A stretch of 43,423 nt of DNA from Verrucomicrobiota bacterium (GTDB lineage Bacteria; Verrucomicrobiota; Verrucomicrobiia; Limisphaerales; UBA1319), in contig JAKLHY010000065.1 in assembly GCA_022709905.1 (NCBI GenBank), forward strand, positions 1 through 43,423. Reading direction: 5' to 3'. The notes beneath the pieces are model-generated. The model was not told the DNA's origin, did no database searches, and saw nothing but the letters and a program-made list of their open reading frames with translations. A program made the position numbers and the translations under genes. How positions within the stretch are numbered: position 1 is the stretch's first letter; every line of letters begins with the position of its first letter. Of the stretch, positions 15,924 through 24,019 are shown piece after piece.

Positions 15924-18533
15924 ATGCTAAAGCAGCTTTTGGAACCACGTGATGAAGTACTGAATGGTCGCCTGCAAAGCGTCATTGATCTTGAACGCGT
16001 CACTGACCCCCGCCGGCGCGCCCTCGAATCCCGCCCCCGCGACTTTCTTGCATGTACTTATGTGTCGGGCGAAATCCGCCGCTTGGTGGAGGGCTTGGAT
16101 AAACGACTCAACTCCACCGACGCGGAGATCGGCCTGTTTCTGGCCGAGGGCCCGAAGGGCGTGGGCAAATCCCACGATCTCGTCATTCCCCTGCACTTGG
16201 CCGGCTCCCCGGCAGATTGCCAGGACTGGCTAACTGAAAACGGCCTGAGTTTCACCGTGCCCGAAGGCACCCGGGTCATGTCCCGCAAGTTCACCGATTT
16301 CCCCCTCGATTCCCTGTGGTCCGTTATCGGCCAGGAACTCGGAGTTGCGTTCCCGGCCGACCAACCGCCCAACATCAACCAGCTCCGCGCTGCACTGGAA
16401 GGGAAGAAGCTGGTCGTCATCTTCGACGAACTGGAGAGCGGTGTCCGCGCCATCAGCAACGACGCCCTCCGCCAAAAGAACATCAACTTCCTCCAGTCAC
16501 TTTCCGAGGAGGCCAACCGTCCCGACACGAACCTGGCGCTAATCGCCTCTGTCTATGACGGCAACATTGAGCCCGGCCTTACCCTCAAGCGCGTTCAACG
16601 CGTGGAGCTCCGCTTCCAGGATTCTACCGACCGTCGCAAAGTCCTGTTCCACCGCCTGTTCAAGAAGTCGCCTGCCAATCCTTCATCCGAAATCGATGCC
16701 ATCATACAAAGCTACCTAAACACCTGGCGCCGTTTCGGCGTCGAAATCCCCCGCGACTACGCCGAGCACCTGCGCGAAACCTTCCCCTTCACCCCTGAGC
16801 TCTTGGATGTTGCACTGGTCCGCATCCGCCAGTCAAAAGGCGGGTTCCAGGGTACCCGCGGCTCGCTTGGTTTCCTTGCGGCTTTGGTCCGCGCGCGCTG
16901 CAATGCCACGCACCTTATCACGCTGGCCGACGCCAGCCTTATGGACCCCGAGATGCGCACTTGGCTCGCCGACCTCGACCCGTCCCAAAACCTGATCACT
17001 TGCGCTGAATCCAACCTGCGCGAACTCCGCAGCTACGCCTTCGCCGACCAGATCGCCTCCGCCACGCTGCTCGCCACCCTGGCCCAGTCACCCAAGCAGC
17101 CCGGCATCACCGAGCCTGAGCTGGCGCGACAAATCATCGCACCCGAGTCCGACTACAACGCCTTCAGCGTATCGCTGACCAATTTCAAGAAGCTTGGGTC
17201 CTATTTCCATGAGCGCGCCGGCAGCCTGTTCTTTGACACCAAGGAGAACGCTCACGCCAAGGTCAACCTGCGCGCCCTTACCGTCTCCGAAGAAGAAGCC
17301 TGGGACAAGGTCTCCACCTGGTGGGCCAACGACGTGCTGCGCGACCCGGAAGTGGTTGTCTTTTCCGATCCCGCCGCAACCCAGACCAAACTCAATGCTG
17401 CCACACAAACCGGTATTCGCGTCGTTGTCGCCCCCCGCCCCCTAAGGCCAGAGGAAGTCCACGGCTTCTACTTCGGACTCAAGAACCGCAACACGGTCGT
17501 TCTCATCGAACCGCGCGACGCGCGTGTGGACCTGCGTAGCAACCCGGACCTGCTTAAGTACGGCAAAAACTGGCTCGCGGCCGACTACCTGTCCCGAAAC
17601 GCTGGCGACACCACCAAGAGCGCCGAATTCAACCGCATTGGTGCCGACGAAAAGCGGTACGCCGTCGATTACATCAAGAAGACCAACTTCGTTCACGTCC
17701 AGGTGATCAAATTTGGCGCCTCCCCCGCGGAGTCGGAATTCCAGCGCGAGAACCTGCCCGCCGCGGCCCATCGCGAACAGATCACCCATCACCTCCGCGA
17801 TACCCTCTACCCCACACCCCTGCTTCAGGAGCACCTGACGGCAAGGGCCGCTGAGTTATTCGGCAAAAAGGTCAGCCAGGTCGAAACCGAGTACCGCACG
17901 ACCCTCGGGTTCCCCATAGTCATGAGCCAGGCAATCTTCCACGAAGCACTCTTCGCCCTGACCGCTTTGGGTACCGTTATCGGCCTAAACCACCCCGTCG
18001 AAAATGTCTGCGGCCGGCGCCCCAGGCTGACGGCTGACCAACTCGGCGACGCAATCATCACCGAACCGTTCGAGGTTACCCCGGCGTCATCCTCAACGCA
18101 TCAGCCCGCTTTACACACCCCACATACACAAACGTCTCTCGGCGGACTGCTTACCGTCACTGGCCCAACCACGGCCACTACCACAACGGCGACCGAGACT
18201 CAGCCCGCCGTGCAGCCCATTGCCACGGAATTCCTGCGCTCCCGGCAGCAAGTCCGCCAGGAGGTGGCGCGCCTCCTCAACGAAAACAACGACCGTGTAA
18301 TCCGCGCCGTGCGCATCGCCCTCACGTTTGATGAGCGTCTAGTGGAAACCACCTCTCTCCCGTCCTTCCTCCGGGGTTCTCTAAGTGGGCCTGGCAAGTT
18401 TGCCGGCGAGGCTTCGCTCGAGTTTGCTGGCCCATTCACCAAAGCCCAAGTCGAAGAAATGGTCGAGCGTCTGCCTGACTTCACCCCCGGCGCCTGCCGC
18501 GTAACCCTTGGCCTGGAGGTCGCCACCGCCTGA
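15924..18533 (+). CDS. DUF499-type AAA ATPase (BrxC/PglY-like)
   Basis: 869 residues, first gene of the defence operon. The N-terminus (LLEPRDEVLNGRL, then RDFLACTYVSGEI) follows the DUF499 pattern. Walker A is GPKGVGKS (76-83) and Walker B is VVIFDEL (164-170). Residues 720-770 are Thr/Ser/Pro-rich, a likely linker to a C-terminal domain. DUF499 ATPases accompany PglZ and DUF1156 methylases in phage-defence islands and fill the place of BrxC/PglY, a large AAA protein of the BREX complex. At 869 residues it is shorter than usual BrxC (about 1,200). The start is fixed by alignment to the family N-terminus, and there is no ribosome-binding site. Which BREX subtype it belongs to is uncertain. 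Confidence 0.8.
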   Translation: MLKQLLEPRDEVLNGRLQSVIDLERVTDPRRRALESRPRDFLACTYVSGEIRRLVEGLDKRLNSTDAEIGLFLAEGPKGVGKSHDLVIPLHLAGSPADCQDWLTENGLSFTVPEGTRVMSRKFTDFPLDSLWSVIGQELGVAFPADQPPNINQLRAALEGKKLVVIFDELESGVRAISNDALRQKNINFLQSLSEEANRPDTNLALIASVYDGNIEPGLTLKRVQRVELRFQDSTDRRKVLFHRLFKKSPANPSSEIDAIIQSYLNTWRRFGVEIPRDYAEHLRETFPFTPELLDVALVRIRQSKGGFQGTRGSLGFLAALVRARCNATHLITLADASLMDPEMRTWLADLDPSQNLITCAESNLRELRSYAFADQIASATLLATLAQSPKQPGITEPELARQIIAPESDYNAFSVSLTNFKKLGSYFHERAGSLFFDTKENAHAKVNLRALTVSEEEAWDKVSTWWANDVLRDPEVVVFSDPAATQTKLNAATQTGIRVVVAPRPLRPEEVHGFYFGLKNRNTVVLIEPRDARVDLRSNPDLLKYGKNWLAADYLSRNAGDTTKSAEFNRIGADEKRYAVDYIKKTNFVHVQVIKFGASPAESEFQRENLPAAAHREQITHHLRDTLYPTPLLQEHLTARAAELFGKKVSQVETEYRTTLGFPIVMSQAIFHEALFALTALGTVIGLNHPVENVCGRRPRLTADQLGDAIITEPFEVTPASSSTHQPALHTPHTQTSLGGLLTVTGPTTATTTTATETQPAVQPIATEFLRSRQQVRQEVARLLNENNDRVIRAVRIALTFDERLVETTSLPSFLRGSLSGPGKFAGEASLEFAGPFTKAQVEEMVERLPDFTPGACRVTLGLEVATA

Positions 18534-18537
18534 CACC

Positions 18538-18558
18538 CTCAACTCTCAACTCTCAACC
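18538..18558. repeat. Three-copy 7-bp tandem repeat
   Basis: CTCAACT repeated three times (last copy CTCAACC) fills half of the 41-base gap between the DUF499 and PglZ genes. A slippage-prone tract in an intergenic position could vary the spacing but would not shift a frame. Confidence 0.7.
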
Positions 18559-18574
18559 ATCATCTAGGCTCCCT

Positions 18575-19561
18575 ATGCCAGACATTGCCTACAACCCTGC
18601 AGCCCTCTTCACCGAAGGTGACCGCCTGCCGGCCATCAAATCCTGGCTCGCCGACACCGTCTGGACCCGCGAGCGATACCAGCGCCTGGACCTGGAGCAG
18701 TACCTCCGCACCGGTGAAACCGAGGTCTGTCGCCTCGAGGAAATCATCTCAACCGGTGCCCAACAGCTTTGGAATGAGCTCCAAACCGAATCCGCGCGAG
18801 CCCCCGCTGTAAAAACCTGGCTCGGGCTTGATGCGCCCCTCCCGCCAGCCCAAACCCGGGCGGCGGTGGTCTTCGATGGCCTCTCCCTTCGCGAGATTCC
18901 GCTCCTGCTCCAGCTAGCCGAATCTTCGGGCCTCACCGTGAAGTCAGTCGAACTGGTCGCCACCTGCCTTCCCTCCGAGACCATGCACTACGTGGATGAC
19001 CGCGTCATCGGGGCTCGCATCGGCCCCTCCCAGCTCCGGGGCCGCACCGAACTGGCCCAGAAGAACACCGAAGCGTTCTACTTTGAACAACCAAACAGCC
19101 GTTACACCCTCCCAGACGGTAAGAATCTCCTGCTCTGGTCCACCTACCCGGACCGCCTCTTTGCCGACGACAGCGCCCGCTCCGAGGCCCTCTTCGCCAC
19201 CATTCACCGCGAATACCTGCCCACCGTCTGGAAATGCACCGCCCAGGCCATACCCCGCGGCCTCCCGACCGTCATCACCAGCGACCACGGCTACATCTTT
19301 CTAGGCACATCGCTAGAAGCCAACCGCTCCTCCAACGCCATGGAGATCCTCGGCCAGGCCCGCTTTAAGGAATTCCCGCCCGAGGAGCACATGCCCGCTT
19401 GGCACTCCGACCTGCAGCTACTGCCCCACTCTCGCTGCGCCATGCTCCGCGGCCGGCTGCGCACCCGCACGTCTGGCACCAGCTCCCGCAAGCTCTACCA
19501 GCACGGCGGCTTCTCCCTGATGGAGGTGCTCGTCCCTTGGATTCAACTCGAACCCCGTTAA
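18575..19561 (+). CDS. pglZ: PglZ-domain protein (alkaline-phosphatase fold), short form
   Basis: 328 residues. The alkaline-phosphatase-superfamily signatures of PglZ are visible: VVFDGLS with the metal-binding Asp at 101, the nucleophile segment CLPSET (131-136), and ITSDHGY with Asp 237 and His 238. PglZ is the hallmark of BREX and Pgl phage-exclusion systems, and its exact reaction is not settled. This version is about half the length of PglZ in types 1-3 BREX and seems to be little more than the catalytic domain. It lies 41 bases after the DUF499 gene and 30 before the antitoxin-like gene, in one transcript. Confidence 0.85.
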   Translation: MPDIAYNPAALFTEGDRLPAIKSWLADTVWTRERYQRLDLEQYLRTGETEVCRLEEIISTGAQQLWNELQTESARAPAVKTWLGLDAPLPPAQTRAAVVFDGLSLREIPLLLQLAESSGLTVKSVELVATCLPSETMHYVDDRVIGARIGPSQLRGRTELAQKNTEAFYFEQPNSRYTLPDGKNLLLWSTYPDRLFADDSARSEALFATIHREYLPTVWKCTAQAIPRGLPTVITSDHGYIFLGTSLEANRSSNAMEILGQARFKEFPPEEHMPAWHSDLQLLPHSRCAMLRGRLRTRTSGTSSRKLYQHGGFSLMEVLVPWIQLEPR

Positions 19562-19591
19562 TCGAATTTGCTAGACTCAATTGCGCCGCTT

Positions 19592-19834
19592 ATGAAACAG
19601 AAAATTGGAACGGTGGTGGACCAGGCTCTTTACGACGACGTCAAGGTCCTTGCCGCCCAGGAACGTCGCCGCATCGCCGATGTCGTTCAGGTCGCACTGG
19701 CCGAATACGTCCAGCGGGCCAAAACCCGCCGAGCCGAGCGCGTTGGCCTCGACCGGTTTCTCGAGCAGGATCCGCTCCCGCTCACCGGCGCCTTCAGCTA
19801 CATCCTGACCGCTCCGCCACCTGAGAAACCATGA
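19592..19834 (+). CDS. RHH antitoxin-like protein
   Basis: 80 residues from ATG 19592. The first 45 residues look like a ribbon-helix-helix: MKQKIGTVVDQALYDDVKVL, then AAQERRRIADVVQVALAEYV. The beta-strand, helix, turn, helix order is that of CopG/Arc-type antitoxins. The C-terminal Pro-rich tail could wrap the partner toxin. It overlaps the PIN gene by ATGA, the normal antitoxin-then-toxin order. An in-frame start at 19568 would add eight residues without a better ribosome-binding site. It may also regulate the operon, since RHH antitoxins repress their own promoters. Confidence 0.65.
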   Translation: MKQKIGTVVDQALYDDVKVLAAQERRRIADVVQVALAEYVQRAKTRRAERVGLDRFLEQDPLPLTGAFSYILTAPPPEKP

Positions 19835-20394
19835 ATGACCTCAGCGAAATCCGCAGCGGTTCCCGCATCCTCCTTCACACCAGCATTCTGCTGTATGCCC
19901 GGTGGGGCGTGTCGCCCGAGTGTCGGGCGCTCATCAAGCGCTGTCAGGGCAAAGCTGTTCAGGGCGTCATTACCCCGTTTATTCTGGCCGATTTCTGCGA
20001 ACGGCGCATGCGCCAGGAGGCCACCAGCGGCTACATTCCCTCAGACGAAATTGTCGAGAACCGCCCGGAGTCGCCCCCCTCAGGCCCGATCGTCTACTCC
20101 AGGGTGGCCCCCCCTCTCTCCGACAGGCCCGACATCGTACGCAATCTCACCGTTTACGCCGATGACACCCGGGCCCTCCTCAGCGGCGAGCTGGAACTCA
20201 CCTCCGTTCACCCGGAAGACTTCCTCGAAGCCCTCTTCCTCCAGAAAATGCACGGCCTGGTCACCACCGATTCCCTCAGCCTCGCCATCGCCCGGCGGCT
20301 CGGCATCAATGAAATCGCCGCCGCCGACCACGCCTTTAACGCCGTCCAGGGCCTTATCATCTATCGCCCCAAAGATTTCGTCCCCAGAACATGA
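19831..20394 (+). CDS. PIN-domain (VapC-like) protein with altered active site
   Basis: 187 residues. The fold pattern is PIN: N-terminal strand SRILLHTSILLYA, central ILADFCERRM, and C-terminal 'GLVTTDSLSLAIARRLGINE' then IAAADHAF. In active PIN RNases the first strand ends in Asp (DTS/DTN), but here it is His 16 (codon CAC, one base from GAC). The second acid is Asp 54 instead of Glu, and Asp 147 and Asp 166 are in place. It is therefore either an inactive or altered nuclease, or a structural partner. It overlaps both neighbours by 4 bases (ATGA), so it is locked into the defence operon between PglZ and the methylase. Confidence 0.7.
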   Translation: MNDLSEIRSGSRILLHTSILLYARWGVSPECRALIKRCQGKAVQGVITPFILADFCERRMRQEATSGYIPSDEIVENRPESPPSGPIVYSRVAPPLSDRPDIVRNLTVYADDTRALLSGELELTSVHPEDFLEALFLQKMHGLVTTDSLSLAIARRLGINEIAAADHAFNAVQGLIIYRPKDFVPRT

Positions 20395-23300
20395 GCAACG
20401 CACCCGTCAAGCGCGCCATCGAAGAGGATTTCCCCATTGTGGAAATCAACCGGCTAGTCGTCCCAGAGCGGAATGGCTTCAAGCCGGTTTACCAGATGCA
20501 CAAGTCTTTCGCCCCGCGCGCCTCATGCGTCTTCCGCGCCATCCTGCTTGCCGCCCTCAAACCCGCGGGCACCAACATCATCGCCGAGTTCTACAAAGAC
20601 CACACCAAAGACACCGACACGAACGGCAAGATTGTCCTCGACCCGTTCATGGGTGGCGGCACCACCGTCGTTGAAGCCACCAGAATGGGCGCCGCCCCCA
20701 TCGGAATCGAGCTCAACCCCGTTCCCTGGTTCGTCGTCAAAATGGCGCTGGCGGATGCCACGCCCGACCAACTCGACCAAGCCTTCGATCGCCTACAGAA
20801 TCGCACCGTCCCCTGGTCCGGCAAACCACTCGGCGAAACGCTCACCGAACTCTACCAAACAGAGCCCCCATTCTTCTCAGCGCCTGAAGCTGCCGCTCAG
20901 GCGCCGGTGCCCTCCCACACCATCCATACCTACTGGGTCAAAGCCGCAATTTGCACCATACCTACGTGCAAGAAACTAGTACCCCTCTTTTCCGATTACG
21001 TCGTGGCCAGCAAGGAGCCAAGCATCCGCTATTATCAGGATTGTACCTGCCCCAACTGCGACCGAAAATTCGATTGGGAAATTGAGCCGGCCGCGCTCGT
21101 CGCAGATCCGCGCCTGATGTTCCACTCCTCCACCTATTCCGCGGGCACCGGGCGTACCACCACCCGGTGGACCTACGCTCACCCGGACGGCGGCCTCTTC
21201 GTCTCGCAGGGAGAGACATCAGACGGCCAGGGCACCTGCCAATGGGGTACCGTCCCCAAAGCCCACGTCCATTGCCCCCACTGCCACGAGACCGTCAAAC
21301 CCAGGACCAGCCATCCGAAGCCCAAGCGCAAGAAGATACCGCTCGCCGTTCTCCACTGCCCCAAGACTGAAGAGGTGTTCCAGTGGCGCGGTCCCCTCGA
21401 CAAAGAAACCCAAGTAGCCAGCCCCGCCGGCCACGTTTTCACGCCGCTGAAGGGCCACGTGCCGGACGACGGCGGCTTCCTGTGCCCCCATTGTGGAAAT
21501 CCCGACAGCGTCATCGCCTCCATCCGGACCCTTCCAAAGGATCAACGCTTGCCCATGCATGTCTACGCCATTCAGGCCTACTCTGCAGACGCCGACCCCA
21601 GAGAGGAAGAAGAAGCCGACGAAGCCGACATGTTTGCAGAGGTTGCCGCCGACGCCGGCGACACCCGACTCCCGAACAGCACAAACCTCGTCTGGAAGAA
21701 CAAGGGCAAGTTCTTCCGCCGATTCACGACCCGCGACCTCGCCCGTTACCAAGACACCACGACCCATTGGAGTCAGCACGCACAGGCATTACCATGGCCA
21801 CGGAGTGAAATACCCCCGGGGGAAAAGACAAAATCAGGCTGTCACTCACACCACTACTGGTACTGGCACCAGATGTTCAACGAGCGCCAGCTCCTGGCCC
21901 TGAGCACACTCCTTCAAGCAATAAGCCAAGAGGCCGATGAGAACTGCCGCAACCTCCTGCTTCTAGCGTTTTCAGGCACCGTAGAGCGTAACAACCTGTT
22001 CTGCCGCTATTTCAACGACCGCAACACCATCCAAGGTAGCTTCGACCGTCACGACTTCGCGCCAAAGGCAGACCCCGCCGAGAATACCGCCTGGGGCCCA
22101 GCGGAGGTTAGAGGCACGTTTCAAAACATGCTCGGTCGCGTCCGCGAGGGCCTGACCTTCCGGACCCACGTTTACGATCGCGACCTCGATCGCCTCGGCG
22201 AGCCAGACAGCCTAATCTTCAGCGCCGAGACCATTGCACTGGGGAACACCCAATTGCTCAACGGCGACTCCCGCGAAGTAATCCCGACCATCCAAAACCA
22301 GGCCGACGCCGTCATCACCGACCCCCCTTACGCCGGCAACGTGAACTACAGCGAACTCTACGATTTCTTTTACGTTTGGCTTCGCCTGCCCCTTAAGGAG
22401 AAATACGATTGCTTCAACCCGGAGTACACGCCGAAAATACCAGAAATCATCGAGAACAAGTCCCGTGGCCTTTCGAACGAAGACTTCCGCGAAGGCCTTA
22501 AGACCGTCTTTGAGCGCTCCCGCGATAAACTTAAAGACGACGGAATCCTCGCCTTTACCTATCACCACTCAGGCAACCAGCAGTGGGTGGACCTGTGCGA
22601 CGCCGTATGCTTGGCTGGTTTCGTCATCGAAGCTGTTTACCCCGTCCACGCCGAGAAGGAATCTTCCCTCAACCTCCAGAACAACGAGGGCATTTCTTAC
22701 GATCTGATCCACGTGTGCCGCAAGCGCCCCCAGGGCCAGGCCCAAACACCCCGTAGCTGGGCCGGCCTCCGCCAGGTCATCCGCCAGCGCGCCCGCGAGG
22801 AAATCACCCGCATCGAAGCCGGCCGCTACGGCAGCCGCCCGCTTTCTCCCGCCGACGTCCGCATCGTTCTCATCGGCAAATGCCTGGAGATCTACTCCCG
22901 GCACTACGGTTCCATCCTGAATCACGCCGGCCAGCCGCTTCCGATGCACGACGCCCTCCTCGACATTGGCGAGATGGTCGAGCAGATGCTGTCGAAAGAA
23001 AGCCCGCTCCCAGCCGAGCTCGAAAATGCCGACACGTTAAGCCGCATCTGGCTCCGCGCCCTCTCCGCCGTGCGCGAAGTAACCGTGGACTCGATACGTA
23101 AGTTGACCCAGGGCGTCGTTGAACTGAACGATCTCACGAGCTATCGACCGCCCCTCGTCCGCAAAGGTCGCCTCAAAGGCGGGCGCACCTACGAGGTTCT
23201 CACCCCACTCGAAAGGCTCGACGCACTCCAGAAAACTTTGCGCCACGTCGATACCTCCGCCACGCAGCTCAGCCTTCTGGACCCGGTTGACAACACACCC

Positions 23301-23546
23301 ATCGCCTTCGGCCCCGCGCTAGTGGACGTTCTGCACCTACTCCTCGCCAACGCCGAGCTCGGCGAACGGCTCGACAACCTGGTCGAGCGGTACCGCGGCC
23401 AGCGCGAGCCCATTCGCGCCGCGCTGGAGTTCCTTAAGCAACGGGACCCGAACCGCTGGACTAAAGCCTGTGACAAGCTGCTGCCATTCTACAGCGACCT
23501 CTTCGCTCAAACGCCCACGCCAGCGCCAATCCCAGCACCGAACTAA
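20391..23546 (+). CDS. DUF1156 adenine-specific DNA methyltransferase (PglX-like)
   Basis: 1,051 residues. The N-terminus has the DUF1156 pattern (FPIVEINRLVVPERNG, then MHKSFAPRASCVFRA). The SAM-binding motif I DPFMGGGTT is at 84-92 and the catalytic DPPY at 644-647, followed by YSELYDFFYVWLR. Between them lies a 550-residue insertion with at least three CxxC zinc-ribbon pairs (CPNC near 220, CPHC near 294 and 363). Such zinc-ribbon adenine methylases are the modification subunits of type 3-like BREX and related systems. They mark host DNA so that the system spares it. Motif order (I before IV) is of the alpha/gamma kind. It overlaps the PIN gene and is followed 14 bases later by a small gene. 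Confidence 0.88.
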   Translation: MSNAPVKRAIEEDFPIVEINRLVVPERNGFKPVYQMHKSFAPRASCVFRAILLAALKPAGTNIIAEFYKDHTKDTDTNGKIVLDPFMGGGTTVVEATRMGAAPIGIELNPVPWFVVKMALADATPDQLDQAFDRLQNRTVPWSGKPLGETLTELYQTEPPFFSAPEAAAQAPVPSHTIHTYWVKAAICTIPTCKKLVPLFSDYVVASKEPSIRYYQDCTCPNCDRKFDWEIEPAALVADPRLMFHSSTYSAGTGRTTTRWTYAHPDGGLFVSQGETSDGQGTCQWGTVPKAHVHCPHCHETVKPRTSHPKPKRKKIPLAVLHCPKTEEVFQWRGPLDKETQVASPAGHVFTPLKGHVPDDGGFLCPHCGNPDSVIASIRTLPKDQRLPMHVYAIQAYSADADPREEEEADEADMFAEVAADAGDTRLPNSTNLVWKNKGKFFRRFTTRDLARYQDTTTHWSQHAQALPWPRSEIPPGEKTKSGCHSHHYWYWHQMFNERQLLALSTLLQAISQEADENCRNLLLLAFSGTVERNNLFCRYFNDRNTIQGSFDRHDFAPKADPAENTAWGPAEVRGTFQNMLGRVREGLTFRTHVYDRDLDRLGEPDSLIFSAETIALGNTQLLNGDSREVIPTIQNQADAVITDPPYAGNVNYSELYDFFYVWLRLPLKEKYDCFNPEYTPKIPEIIENKSRGLSNEDFREGLKTVFERSRDKLKDDGILAFTYHHSGNQQWVDLCDAVCLAGFVIEAVYPVHAEKESSLNLQNNEGISYDLIHVCRKRPQGQAQTPRSWAGLRQVIRQRAREEITRIEAGRYGSRPLSPADVRIVLIGKCLEIYSRHYGSILNHAGQPLPMHDALLDIGEMVEQMLSKESPLPAELENADTLSRIWLRALSAVREVTVDSIRKLTQGVVELNDLTSYRPPLVRKGRLKGGRTYEVLTPLERLDALQKTLRHVDTSATQLSLLDPVDNTPIAFGPALVDVLHLLLANAELGERLDNLVERYRGQREPIRAALEFLKQRDPNRWTKACDKLLPFYSDLFAQTPTPAPIPAPN

Positions 23547-23560
23547 ACCACCATCACTAT

Positions 23561-24019
23561 ATGCCCGGCTACTTGATCCTCCCCGAAGAGGCCTGCGACT
23601 GGTCCGGAGACCAGCCCGGCAAGGTGCGCCTCCACCCCACACGCCTCAATTTGTTCGACCTCATTCGTGCCTTTGAGCAAGACCCATTTCCATACACCGC
23701 GCGAACACCCGGAGTATGCCTCATCACCCTCGATGACCTGCTCGTCCAGACCAAGCAATTGGAAGATCCAAACGAAACACGCGATTGGCCATTCCTGCAG
23801 GACATACGCCGCCGTCTCCGCGCCGTCGCCAATGACGTCAGCAACATGGGCACCATCCATGTTCCCATCCGACTCCCACTCAACCTTGGCGCGGCTGGCC
23901 AGCTCTATCTCCATTACACCGGAAGGAGAATTCCACTTTGGCGCATCTTCGGCTGTCATCCCACAATTTCCAGCGTAGATCGTCACGAAACTTACCAATA
24001 CACCGCGACCCTGTCATGA
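23561..24019 (+). CDS. Hypothetical protein between methylase and helicase (152 aa)
   Basis: No family recognised. The protein is alpha/beta with Pro/Arg/His-rich segments (GKVRLHPTRLNLFDLIRAFE) and a basic helix (FLQDIRRRLRAVANDV). No P-loop is present, so it is not the small BrxF ATPase of type 3 BREX, and no BrxA-like pattern is seen. It overlaps the SNF2 gene by ATGA and lies 14 bases after the methylase, so its dose is tied to theirs. It may be an adaptor specific to this subtype. Confidence 0.65.
   Translation: MPGYLILPEEACDWSGDQPGKVRLHPTRLNLFDLIRAFEQDPFPYTARTPGVCLITLDDLLVQTKQLEDPNETRDWPFLQDIRRRLRAVANDVSNMGTIHVPIRLPLNLGAAGQLYLHYTGRRIPLWRIFGCHPTISSVDRHETYQYTATLS

Noticed and set aside
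18538..18558. Short tandem repeat as a CRISPR remnant
   Set aside because: The unit is 7 bases with no spacers. No CRISPR array or cas gene was seen anywhere in the window.
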